Source of the DNA: Streptomyces sp. SCUT-3
GTDB taxonomy: Bacteria; Actinomycetota; Actinomycetes; Streptomycetales; Streptomycetaceae
Length of the DNA stretch: 64,000 nucleotides
Assembly (NCBI RefSeq): GCF_014083985.1
Contig: NZ_CP046907.1
Location: forward strand, 628,501 to 692,500
Reading direction: 5' to 3'
Part shown: piece by piece, positions 17,651-25,675 of the stretch
How positions within the stretch are numbered: position 1 is the first letter of the stretch
Layout: every line of letters begins with the position of its first letter
Translations under genes and position numbers: made by a program
Notes under the pieces: generated by a model
Seen by the model: the letters and a program-made list of their open reading frames with translations, nothing else
Told to the model about the DNA's origin: nothing
The model's database searches: none

Positions 17651-18610
17651 TCAGGACCCGGGCCGGCCGCCGCGGGCCCGGGCGCGGGCCCGGCGGAACG
17701 CCTCGGCGGCGTCGGGCTCCCCGTAGGCCCAGGGCTCGCGGGTGGCGTGCGGGCCGATGACGTTGAACAGCGCCGCGGCCTCCGTCGTGCGGCCCTCGTG
17801 GTACTTGGCGTGGGCGAGGTAGTTGAGGTCGAGCTTGAGGCGGGCGTGGTCCCGGCCCTCCCCCTCGAGCCACCAGTCGAACGCCAGGCGCAGCCCGCGG
17901 CGGGCCCGGGCGGAGGTCCAGTACAGGGAGTCGGCTATGTCGGGGGCGAGTTGGCGGGCCGTCATCAGCACCCGGAACCGCTCGGCGTGGGCGATCACCG
18001 GCAGCATCGCCAGCGGCGACCCGGGGGGCCGTTCCCACACCACCTGGTCGGCGAACTCGTACACCTCGTGGAAGGGGTCGTCGGCCGCGCTCTCGCGGCG
18101 CTCGGCGAGCCAGGCCGTCATCGTGTGGTGCGCGCCGTGGTGCCAGGGGTCGCGGCTGCGCACCTGGTCGAAGCAGGCCTTCAGGCGGCCGCTGTCGGTA
18201 CTGGTGTGCCGGACCAGGAGCAGCAGTCCGTACCAGGGCGTGGGGTCCTCGGGAAGGCTGCGGGCCGCGGACGTGCAGGCGGCCTCCGCGTCGGCCGCGG
18301 GGATCTCGCCCCGGACCGCGGAGACGACGGCGGCGTGGGCGGCGAGTACGGCGGCGTCCGCGCTGTCCGGCTCCGCCATGAGCCACTCGTCGGCCCAGCG
18401 GGAGCGGGCCGCGGGCTCGGCGAGGACGGTGACGCGGTGGGCGCGCCGGTCCCAGTCCCGGCCGGTCGCGGCCAGGAGGCTGCGCGCCTCGGTCCAGCGG
18501 CCCATGGCGAGGGCGTCCCGGGCGCGCGACAGGGCCCGGTCGTCCAGTGCCGGGTCCATGGTGAAGTCGTCCCGGGGCCGGAAGCGGAACGGCGGAGGGG
18601 GCGGGTTCAT
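17651..18610 (-). CDS. hypothetical helical protein, 319 residues
   Basis: Starts MNPPPPPFRFRPRDDF. The rest is helical and TPR-like in texture: LSRARDALAMGRWTEARSLLAA, CTSAARSLPEDPTPWYGLLLLV, LNYLAHAKYHEGRTTEAAALF. Trp, His and Asp are frequent (DPWHHGAHHTMTAWLAERR). No signal peptide or membrane span. The protein resembles streptomycete proteins without assigned function. Upstream of, and possibly co-transcribed with, the APC permease. Confidence 0.7.
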   Translation of the reverse strand: MNPPPPPFRFRPRDDFTMDPALDDRALSRARDALAMGRWTEARSLLAATGRDWDRRAHRVTVLAEPAARSRWADEWLMAEPDSADAAVLAAHAAVVSAVRGEIPAADAEAACTSAARSLPEDPTPWYGLLLLVRHTSTDSGRLKACFDQVRSRDPWHHGAHHTMTAWLAERRESAADDPFHEVYEFADQVVWERPPGSPLAMLPVIAHAERFRVLMTARQLAPDIADSLYWTSARARRGLRLAFDWWLEGEGRDHARLKLDLNYLAHAKYHEGRTTEAAALFNVIGPHATREPWAYGEPDAAEAFRRARARARGGRPGS

Positions 18611-19014
18611 CTCGCGATGGCCGCCACGGGGGCGTGTGTCACGTCCAGCTCCGGGGAACTCGGTTGTCGAGGGGGGATGCGGTGCCTCGGCGAGGGGTGG
18701 TGCCCGGCAGCCGTTGATCATCAGCCAATCGGAACCGGGGTCGCCTCTTCAAGGCCCGCCCTGTTGTCTCGTTGTAGTCCCCGCGTGCACACTGTGTGGC
18801 CACCGGGCGGGAACGTTCCCGCAACGACGGCGTGCCGTCCCGCGCGCATATGACCATTGCACGGGACAGGTCGAGAATCGACGGCATTCCCCCGGTTTTC
18901 CTGCGCGACCCGCGCCGTGCCTGGTATTTCGGATCGTGCGCCCCAAGATCACGGGGGTGGGGCGGCACCGGGCGGCAGGGCGTCGGCCGGCGCGGACGGC
19001 ATCGAGGGGAACAC
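18611..19014. other. divergent intergenic region, 404 bp
   Basis: Holds the promoters of the helical protein (minus) and the XRE-type regulator (plus). Less GC-rich than its neighbours at 18710-18800 (TTGATCATCAGCCAATCGG, CCTGTTGTCTCGTTGTAG), with the 16-bp palindrome at 18807. No supported gene. Confidence 0.55.
18807..18822. promoter_or_regulatory. 16-bp perfect palindrome GCGGGAACGTTCCCGC
   Basis: Located 193 bp before the XRE-type regulator and 197 bp before the helical-protein gene, nearly centred between the two starts. The centre GGGAACGTTCCC has the CpG-centred symmetry of LacI/GalR-type operators, but could equally serve another dimeric regulator. No LacI-type gene is nearby. Confidence 0.5.
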
Positions 19015-20367
19015 GTGGGCAAGAGCATCGACCGCGCGTCGTCGCATCCACTGGCCTTCGTCCGCCGGCGCCGCGGCTGGAGCTACCAGGAGCTCGCCCG
19101 GGTGGTGGCCGACAACGCCCGCGCCCTGGGGGTGCCCATGGCCGCACGCCGCGAGAAGGTGTGGCGCTGGGAGCACTGGGGCGTGGTGCCGGAGGCCGAC
19201 AGCCAGCGGGCCCTGGCCCGCGCCCTGGGCGTGCCGGCCGAGCGCCTGGAGTCCCACCCGTGGCCGGACTGGCTGCCGGCCCACTCCGGGGTGCCGACGG
19301 GGCGGCCGTGGACCGGGGCCGGCAGCCTGGCCGCCCTGGCGGAGCTGGCCGACGACGCGGGAGCGGACCCGCGCGGCTACCCCCTGGTCACCGGCAGCGC
19401 CCTGGCCGAGGCGCTGGCCGAGTGGCGCACGGCGGTGGCCGGACGGTCCCCGCGGCAGCGGCCCGGCCCCCCGGGCCCGGTGGACGCGGTGACGGTGCAC
19501 TGGGCCCAGGAGTCGGTCACCGGCCTGCGGCGGCTCGAGGACCGCCTCGGCAGCGGCGCGGTACGGCACCGGGTGGAGGCCGACCTCGGGCTCGTCCGCG
19601 AGCTGCTGCACCGGGGCACCCGGGAACCGCGGCTGCGCACCGAGCTGTTCCGGACGGCGGCCGACCTGGCCCACCTGGGCGGCTGGGTGTGCACCGACAC
19701 CGCCCGGCACGGGCCCGCGCAGCGCTTCTTCCTCACCGGCCTGCGCCTGGCGCACACCGCCGGGGACCGGCCCCTGGCGGCGAACCTGCTGGCCGGCCTG
19801 AGCCTGCAGGCGGCGCTCGCCGGCCGCCCCTCCGACGCGCTGGCCGCGGCCGACGCCGCGCGGGAGGCGGCCTCCGGCAGGACCTGCGCGAGGGTGCGGT
19901 CGATGGTCGCCACCCGCCGGGCGCGGTCCCACGCCCTGCTGGGCGACGAGCGCGCCTGCCGCCGGGCGCTGGAGGAGGCGCGGCGGCTGCTGGACCGCGC
20001 CGAGGCCCGCAGCGGGAACGACCCGGCGTGGATCTACTACTTCGACGAGTCCGAACTGGCCGGCCAGGCCGGGAGCGCCCTGCTCGACCTGGGCCTGCCG
20101 GCCGAGGCGGCGCCCCTGCTGGAGAGCGCCCGGGCCGTCCGCGCCGCCGAATTCCCGCGGGACCGCGCCGTCTACGCCGCGCGCGCGGCCGTCGCCCACG
20201 CGCGGTGCGGGAACCGCGCGCGTGCCGGGGCCCTGGCCGAGGAGGCCGCCCGGACCGCCCTGAACTGCGTCTCCCCCGGCGCGACCGCGGCGCTGGAGCA
20301 GGCACGCGCCGCGCTGGACGAGGCGGCGGCCCTGAGCGGCGGCGGAGCACCCCTGGTCACCCCGTGA
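19015..20367 (+). CDS. XRE-type helix-turn-helix regulator with helical-repeat C-terminus
   Basis: 450 residues from GTG at 19015, five bases after GAGGGGA. The N-terminus reads HPLAFVRRRRGWSYQELARVVADNARALG, then REKVWRWEHWGVVPEADSQRALARALGVP, a lambda-Cro-like HTH in which RREKVWRWEHWGVVP is a streptomycete hallmark. From about residue 160 the protein is a series of helix pairs (ELFRTAADLAHLGGWVCTDT, LRLAHTAGDRPLAANLLAGLSLQAALAGRP), typical of TPR-like sensor halves. Such proteins often respond to developmental or redox cues; no target is evident here. Confidence 0.85.
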   Translation: MGKSIDRASSHPLAFVRRRRGWSYQELARVVADNARALGVPMAARREKVWRWEHWGVVPEADSQRALARALGVPAERLESHPWPDWLPAHSGVPTGRPWTGAGSLAALAELADDAGADPRGYPLVTGSALAEALAEWRTAVAGRSPRQRPGPPGPVDAVTVHWAQESVTGLRRLEDRLGSGAVRHRVEADLGLVRELLHRGTREPRLRTELFRTAADLAHLGGWVCTDTARHGPAQRFFLTGLRLAHTAGDRPLAANLLAGLSLQAALAGRPSDALAAADAAREAASGRTCARVRSMVATRRARSHALLGDERACRRALEEARRLLDRAEARSGNDPAWIYYFDESELAGQAGSALLDLGLPAEAAPLLESARAVRAAEFPRDRAVYAARAAVAHARCGNRARAGALAEEAARTALNCVSPGATAALEQARAALDEAAALSGGGAPLVTP

Positions 20368-20429
20368 GGGCGCCCGGGGGGTGCCGAAACGCGGCTGACA
20401 CCGGGTCGGGTCCGCCCGAGAATACGGGC

Positions 20430-21086
20430 ATGGCACCCGACACACCGGCCGCACCTGCCGAACCGACCGCACCTGCCGCACCCGACGCACCGGCCGCACC
20501 TGCCGCACCTGCCGCACCTGCCGCACCTGCCGCACCTGCCTGGACCGTCGCCCCCGCCCCCGTGGAGTCCCCCGAATCGCAGGCCCTGCTGAGGGAGTAC
20601 CACATCGACGTCAGCGACAGCTGGTACATGCTGCACCTCGGCCGTCCCTCGACACCCGCCGAGATCGAGGAGGGACTGGCCGACTCCCCGAGCGACGACC
20701 TGGCGCCGCCCACCGGCCTGTTCCTGGTCGGCCGGTACGGCGGCACCCCGGCGGGCTGCGCGGGCCTGCGCGTCCTCGACCCGCGCACGGTGGAGCTGAC
20801 CCGGGTGTTCGTACGGCCCGCGCACCGCGGGACGGGCGGCGGACGGCACCTGCTGGCCGCCGTGGACGAGGCCGCCCGCGGCCTGGGCGCGGAGCGGATC
20901 GTCCTCGACACCCGCCTCGACCTGACCGGGGCCCGCGCCCTGTACACCGCGTACGGCTACACCGAGATCCCGCCCTACAAGCACGGCCCGTACGCGGAGG
21001 TCTGGTACGGCAGGGAACTCGGCCCGGGCCGCGGCACCGGGACCGCGACGGGCGGGGCGGCGGCCGGCCGGCCCCGGGGCCGCTGA
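20430..21086 (+). CDS. GNAT family N-acetyltransferase with Ala-Pro N-terminal tail
   Basis: 218 residues. The first 36 are low-complexity Ala/Pro (PAAPAAPAAPAAP), encoded by a 9-bp tandem repeat (CCGCACCTG, roughly 20495-20540) that probably varies by slippage. The GNAT core follows: GLFLVGRYGGTPAGCAGLRVL, ELTRVFVRPAHRGTGGGRHLL (the acetyl-CoA loop RGTGGG) and RIVLDTRLDLTGARALYTAYGYTEIPPY. Acetyl transfer from acetyl-CoA to an unknown amine in the cytoplasm. Start chosen because it precedes the repeat; a start after the repeat is not available in frame. Confidence 0.88.
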   Translation: MAPDTPAAPAEPTAPAAPDAPAAPAAPAAPAAPAAPAWTVAPAPVESPESQALLREYHIDVSDSWYMLHLGRPSTPAEIEEGLADSPSDDLAPPTGLFLVGRYGGTPAGCAGLRVLDPRTVELTRVFVRPAHRGTGGGRHLLAAVDEAARGLGAERIVLDTRLDLTGARALYTAYGYTEIPPYKHGPYAEVWYGRELGPGRGTGTATGGAAAGRPRGR

Positions 21087-21150
21087 CACCGGCCGGCGGG
21101 GCGCCGCCTGCCCGGGCGCCGGGTACCCGGGCGCCGTGACGCGCCCGGTG

Positions 21151-21621
21151 TCAGCCGCCGTCGGCGAGGCGTGCGGGGAAGCCGCCGGTGGCCACCGGCC
21201 CCCAGCGGCGCGGGGTGACGCGCAGCAGTGACTTGCCCTGCCTGAGCATCGCCGCCCGGTACTCGTCCCAGTCCGGATGCTCCCCGGAGATGTTGCGGTA
21301 GTACTCGACCAGCGGTTCCACCGACTCGGGCGCGTCGATCACCTCGGCCGTACCGTCGATCTGGACCCAGGGGCCGTTCCAGTCGTCGGACAGGACGATC
21401 AGGGAGACCGCCGGGTCGCGGCGGGCGTTGCGCACCTTGGCACGCTCGGGATAGGTGGAGACGACCACGCGTCCGGAGTCGTCCACCCCGCAGGTGACGG
21501 GCGACCCCTGCGGGCCGCCGTCGAGGCGGCGGGTGAGCAGGACCGCGCGGTGGCGGGGGCGGACGAACTCCAGCAGCCCCCGGAGGTCGACACGGTCGTT
21601 GGTGGCGATGTTCGGGCTCAT
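21151..21621 (-). CDS. PPOX-class F420-dependent oxidoreductase family protein
   Basis: 156 residues in the split-barrel flavin-binding fold: LEFVRPRHRAVLLTRRLDGGPQGSPVTCGVDD, then VVVSTYPERAKVRNARRDPAVSLIVLSDDWNGPWVQIDGTAEV, ending EYRAAMLRQGKSLLRVTPRRWGPV. The pattern (R)GxPxxxPV, AKxRNLRRDP is that of actinobacterial F420-dependent pyridoxamine-phosphate-oxidase-like proteins. Cytoplasmic reductase, substrate unknown. Divergent from the terpene synthase gene across 272 bp. Confidence 0.88.
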   Translation of the reverse strand: MSPNIATNDRVDLRGLLEFVRPRHRAVLLTRRLDGGPQGSPVTCGVDDSGRVVVSTYPERAKVRNARRDPAVSLIVLSDDWNGPWVQIDGTAEVIDAPESVEPLVEYYRNISGEHPDWDEYRAAMLRQGKSLLRVTPRRWGPVATGGFPARLADGG

Positions 21622-21893
21622 ACCCGGACGATAGGCGCTGCCGCGGGCCGCGGGACCGGACGACCCGCGCGGTGCTCCGACCGGGGCCGAGAAGGCCCGG
21701 CGCACGATCCGGGACGAACGCCCCTCGTCCGCGGCTCCGAACTGCCCGCAGCACAGTCGCCGCGTACATGCAAGACCGGCAGTTTTCCCCAACGGCCTTG
21801 CCGGGTGAATATTCTGAGTGAACATCCTACGTACGCGCCCGGTCGGCAACTGCCGGGCGCAGTCCGTGTGTGGATGGCGCCAGGAGGCCGGCC

Positions 21894-22949
21894 GTGACCT
21901 TGTCCGTGACCCCGTTGAGAGTCCCCGAGTTCTACTGCCCCGACCCTCCGCAGGTGCACCCGGCCGCCGCGGAGCTCGACCGGCTCGGCACGCGGTGGCT
22001 CGAACGCTCCGGCATCTGCCCCGACCCCGTCCGGCGCGAGCGGCTGGCCCGCCACCGGATGGGGCGGTTCGTGGCCCTGACCGCCCCGCGCGGCCTGGAC
22101 GAGCGGATGCAGGTGGTGACCGACCTCAACCTCTGGTACCACGCACTGGACGACACCTACGGGGACGCCGGGCCGGCCGGCCGCCACCTGGGCGACCTCG
22201 CCGCCGTCTTCGCCGGCCTGCTGCGCGCCCTGGGCACCCCGGAGTCCCCGGCCGGCGAACCGTTCGCCGAAGCGCTGCGCGACATCCGGCTGCGCCTGGG
22301 CCGCTTCGCCACCCCCCACCAGCTCACCGAGTGGACCAGGGGCCTGCAGAACTACTTCCTGTACGAGCTGTGGGAGTCCGCCAACCGCGAGCGGCGCAGC
22401 CTGCCGGACCTGGACGCCTACACCGTCTTCTGCGCGGACGGCCGCGCCGCGAACCCGTCGATGACCATGCTGCCGATCGTCGGCGGCTACGAGCTGCCCG
22501 GCGACGAGCAGCAGAGCCGGGCGGTACGGGCGCTGACCGAGATGAGCTGCGTCATCGCCTGCTGGGACAACGACGTCTACTCCTACCCCAAGGAACGGCT
22601 CCAGGGCCCGCACCACGCGAACCTGCTCAACGTGCTGGCCCGCGAGCGCGGGTGCGACCCGGCCGACACGGTGGCCGAGGCGGTGGCCATGCGCGACCGC
22701 GTCATGTGCGCGTTCCTGCGGCTGCGCAGGCGGACGGTGCCGCACGTCAGCGCCCCCACCGCCCGCTACCTGGCCGACCTGGGCTCCTGGATGCGCGGCC
22801 AGGTCGAGTGGGGGCTGTCCTCGATACGCTTCGCCGCCCCCGAGTACGCCGCCGTCATGCCCGAGCACTGGGCCGACTGCCCCTCGGACGACTCCCCCGG
22901 CCCGCTGGACATCCCCTCCGTCGCCTGGTGGTGGTCGGTCGACGCCTGA
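21894..22949 (+). CDS. class I terpene synthase
   Basis: 351 residues from GTG at 21894, with further GTG codons just downstream. Metal-binding motif 1 is at residues 86-91, LDDTYGD, an acidic variant of DDxxD. Motif 2 is NDVYSYPKE at 226-234, an exact ND(x)2S(x)3E triad. The first strand (RVPEFYCPDPPQVHP) and helix WLERSG are typical of bacterial sesquiterpene cyclases. The enzyme should ionise a prenyl diphosphate with Mg2+; product and chain length cannot be deduced. No prenyltransferase or P450 is adjacent, so it stands as an orphan cyclase. The upstream region includes an AT-rich patch (GTGAATATTCTGAGTG). Confidence 0.93.
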   Translation: MTLSVTPLRVPEFYCPDPPQVHPAAAELDRLGTRWLERSGICPDPVRRERLARHRMGRFVALTAPRGLDERMQVVTDLNLWYHALDDTYGDAGPAGRHLGDLAAVFAGLLRALGTPESPAGEPFAEALRDIRLRLGRFATPHQLTEWTRGLQNYFLYELWESANRERRSLPDLDAYTVFCADGRAANPSMTMLPIVGGYELPGDEQQSRAVRALTEMSCVIACWDNDVYSYPKERLQGPHHANLLNVLARERGCDPADTVAEAVAMRDRVMCAFLRLRRRTVPHVSAPTARYLADLGSWMRGQVEWGLSSIRFAAPEYAAVMPEHWADCPSDDSPGPLDIPSVAWWWSVDA

Positions 22950-22972
22950 GGACGGGCCCCGGGCCGGCCCGC

Positions 22973-23404
22973 TCAGTCCTGTGCGCCCGGGCCCATCGTG
23001 TGGTCCGGGTGCCCGGGGGTGCGCCGCCGCCGTTTCATCTCCGCCTCGTGGAGGTGGCGGCGGCCGCCCAGCAGCCGCTCGCGGACCTGCTCCTCGGCCT
23101 CGGAGAAGGGGCGGTGGTAGGTGTCGTCGTAGGCCTCGACGATCTGGAAGGTCCAGTGGCCGGGGATGACGTTGCGCCCGACGATCTCGGTCTCCAGCCG
23201 GGCGGCCTCCTCCTCGTGCCCGGCCTCGCGGAGCATCCGCGCCGCCTCGCCCAGCTGCAGGTCGGCCTGGCCGGTGAGCTGGTGGAAGGAGTACAGGTGC
23301 CCGCGGGCCCGTTCGGTGGTCTCCAGCGCCTCGGAGAGCTTGCCCACCGCGTCGACCGTGGCCTCGTCCGCACCCGGCGGGATGCTGTGCTCGTCGTGTG
23401 TCAT
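22973..23404 (-). CDS. conserved hypothetical protein, 143 residues
   Basis: Soluble helical protein: DEATVDAVGKLSEALETTERARGHLYSFHQLTGQADLQLGEAARMLREAGHEEEAARLETEIVGRNVIPGHWTFQ is a continuous helical bundle, followed by IVEAYDDTYHRPFSEAEEQVRERLLGGRRHLHEAEMKRR. The protein is common in actinobacteria but without a function known to me. His, Glu and Tyr in VIPGHWTF and YDDTYHRPF are notable. Convergent with the terpene synthase, only 23 bp apart. Confidence 0.78.
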   Translation of the reverse strand: MTHDEHSIPPGADEATVDAVGKLSEALETTERARGHLYSFHQLTGQADLQLGEAARMLREAGHEEEAARLETEIVGRNVIPGHWTFQIVEAYDDTYHRPFSEAEEQVRERLLGGRRHLHEAEMKRRRRTPGHPDHTMGPGAQD

Positions 23405-23614
23405 GCCGGTCCCCTTCCCCCGGAACGGCGGCCCTCCCGCCCCGCCGGGAAAAACCGCCGCGCCCCCGGCCCCGTTCACCCGGACGCGGTACCCGGCCGG
23501 GACGGGCCGTGCCCGCCGCCGGCCGACCGCGGCCCCGCGCCGCTCAGCCCCGGCACGGCACGGCACGACCTGACGGCCGATCGACCCTGACGGCCGGTCG
23601 GGCGGGGCGGCCGG

Positions 23615-24349
23615 TCAGGCCCCGGCCGCGAGCAGCCCGGTCCCGGCGGGGGCGGCCGCGTCCTCGACTCCGGTGCCGGCCGGCGCGGCCGCGCCGTCCC
23701 GCGCCGTGAACGGGCACGTCCATCCCTCGGGCACCCTGCGGCCCGAGTAGCGCCGGGCCTCGGAGGACTTCTCGTACTCGGCGAGGTTGGGGTTGATGTC
23801 GCCCTGGAGTTTGATGTCCTGCTTGCGGATCTTCTCCTGGAGCCTCCCCCACATGCCGTCGGCCTTGATCCGGTCGAACTGGACGTGGGAGTTGAACGCC
23901 AGCATCGGGAACGGCGGGCGCCGCCCCACCCGGCTGTGCCTCTCGTGCAGGCCGATCACGAAGAACGGGTGGCCCGCGACGCTGAAGGCGAAGTCGTCCG
24001 ACCGCGGGTCGAAGGAGCGGCCTTCCGCCCACCGGTACTTCCGGACGTCGTGGTCGTGCAGCAGCTGCAGCTGCGCCCACAGCAGCCGGTCGAACTCCGC
24101 CTCGTCGAGGCCCGGCGGGTCGGCGAACGTGGCGACGAAGCTCCTGAAGGAGCGCGTCGACCAGTCCGCCGACACCACGAACTCCTCGAGGTCGTCGGCC
24201 ATGCGCCGTGCCGACTCCGGATCCCCGAGCCGGTCGTAGTGGCGGTGGGTGATGCCGCCCTGCCTCCAGGCCGACCGGCCCGCCAGGCAGGCGAACGTAT
24301 CGCCCAGGAGGAACTGCTCCACCTGGGCGGAAGCACCATTCGTCACCAT
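23615..24349 (-). CDS. YqcI/YcgG family protein (putative heme-dependent oxygenase)
   Basis: 244 residues from ATG at 24349. Family landmarks: DLEEFVVSADWSTRSFRSFVATF, DEAEFDRLLWAQLQLLHDHD, FAFSVAGHPFFVIGLHERHSR and FNSHVQFDRIKADGMW. The YqcI/YcgG family includes heme-dependent N-hydroxylases of arginine derivatives, such as the pre-guanitoxin N-hydroxylase and DcsA of D-cycloserine synthesis. Whether this member binds heme is not shown by sequence. It is alone here, with no guanidine pathway genes. The last 30 residues hold a duplicated AAAPAGTG segment that looks like slippage. Confidence 0.85.
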   Translation of the reverse strand: MVTNGASAQVEQFLLGDTFACLAGRSAWRQGGITHRHYDRLGDPESARRMADDLEEFVVSADWSTRSFRSFVATFADPPGLDEAEFDRLLWAQLQLLHDHDVRKYRWAEGRSFDPRSDDFAFSVAGHPFFVIGLHERHSRVGRRPPFPMLAFNSHVQFDRIKADGMWGRLQEKIRKQDIKLQGDINPNLAEYEKSSEARRYSGRRVPEGWTCPFTARDGAAAPAGTGVEDAAAPAGTGLLAAGA

Positions 24350-24716
24350 CGCCGGCCCTCGCTCTCTCTCCGGCCGCGCCTCCCCGGGGGAGGGACACCT
24401 GCATCGACACCCGCACCAGCGGCGCCCTCGGGCGCACAACGGTTCAGGGAGCGTGACACGACACCACCCGCATCACGAAACCGCTTTCGCCACCTTCTTT
24501 TGTGGCATCCGTCACATCGGGGTTTGAGTCGGCCCGGACCGCTTCGGCTCCACGGGGCGAACGCGCAGGGCTCCCGGCCGACGGGGCCACGAGCGCGTCC
24601 CTCTCGGTGCGGAGGCCTCACCGTACCCGGCGGACGCCTCCGGCCGGTCCCCGTGATGTGCCGCTGCGGTGAAAACCCCGTGACCGGCGCCCTCCCCGGC
24701 GGGCATCCTGACCGGC
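24350..24716. other. divergent intergenic region, 367 bp
   Basis: Between the YqcI/YcgG gene (minus) and an alpha/beta hydrolase (plus). At 24478-24510 it has a low-GC patch (AAACCGCTTTCGCCACC, TTCTTTTGTGGCATCCG) that may be promoter DNA. No supported gene or RNA. Confidence 0.5.
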
Positions 24717-25628
24717 ATGGGCATGGGCATGGGCATGAGCGGGCGCGTCGATCCTCCCGTCCGGACCGGGACCTGCCGGCTCCCCGACGGGCGGGCGCTG
24801 GGCTGGTCGGAATGGGGGCCGCCGGACGGGGCCCCGGTACTGCTGTGCCCGGGGGCTGCGACCGGCAGCCGTCTGGGGTTCGGCACGGACCTCGTCGACA
24901 CCCTCGGGGTGCGGCTGGTCTCGGCGGACCGCCCCGGCCTGGGCGCCTCCGACCCGGCCCCGGGCCGGACCCTGGACGACTGGGCGCGCGACGTGCGGCA
25001 CCTGGCCGCCGAACGGGGGCTGGGCAGGCCGGCCCTCGTCGGGTACTCGCAGGGCGCGCCCTTCGCCCTGGCCTGCGCGGCCCACGGCCTCGCCTCCGCG
25101 GTGGCGGTGGTCTCGGGCACGGACGAGCTGGCCTCGCCCCGGTTCGCCGACGCCCTGGAGCCGGAGGTGCGCCGCTTGGTGGACCTCGCGGTGGCCGATC
25201 CGGAGGCCGCGGAGGCGCTGTTCGCCGGCTTCGGCAGCGCCGACGTGCTGTGGGAAGTGATCGCGGCGGGAAGCTCCGAGACCGATCTCGCGGTCTACCG
25301 GCAGCCGTCGTTCGAGACGGCACTGCGCGGCGCGTTGGCCGACGGGTTCGCCCGGGGTCCGGCCGGGTACGCCCGGGACACCCTGCTCGCCATGGGTCGT
25401 TGGCCGTTCGCCCCCGCGGACGTCGCCGTCCCCGTCGACCTGTGGTACGGGCGGCAGGACACCTCCCCGACCCACTCCCCCGACCTGGGCGCCGGGCTGG
25501 CGGCCCTCCTCCCCGACGCCCGGCGCCACCTGGTGCCCGGGGCCGGCGGGGCGCTGCTGTGGACCCGCGCCGAGCCGGTCCTGCGCTCCCTGCTGGAGCG
25601 CGGCGGGGCGCCGCTCACCCGCTGCTGA
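24717..25628 (+). CDS. alpha/beta hydrolase-fold protein, catalytic His apparently replaced
   Basis: 303 residues at most; the start region carries three ATGGGC repeats plus ATGAGC, so translation could begin at any of four Met codons. Nucleophile elbow LVGYSQGAPFA, preceded by SADRPGLGASDPAPGRTLDDW. The usual C-terminal G-x-G-H is here VPGAGGALLW, so the expected catalytic His is Gly. The nearest His is three to four residues earlier (RRHLVPG). The protein may be inactive or use that His. Convergent with the esterase gene. Confidence 0.82.
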   Translation: MGMGMGMSGRVDPPVRTGTCRLPDGRALGWSEWGPPDGAPVLLCPGAATGSRLGFGTDLVDTLGVRLVSADRPGLGASDPAPGRTLDDWARDVRHLAAERGLGRPALVGYSQGAPFALACAAHGLASAVAVVSGTDELASPRFADALEPEVRRLVDLAVADPEAAEALFAGFGSADVLWEVIAAGSSETDLAVYRQPSFETALRGALADGFARGPAGYARDTLLAMGRWPFAPADVAVPVDLWYGRQDTSPTHSPDLGAGLAALLPDARRHLVPGAGGALLWTRAEPVLRSLLERGGAPLTRC

Positions 25629-25675
25629 ACGGCTCGTCGCTCCAGGGACGGTGCGGCTGCGGGCGGTGCGGGCCG

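Noticed and set aside
21894-24349. Terpene synthase, helical hypothetical and YqcI/YcgG genes as one biosynthetic cluster
   Set aside because: The terpene synthase is convergent with the next two genes, which lie on the other strand with a gap of 210 bp between them; no shared operon or pathway logic is visible.
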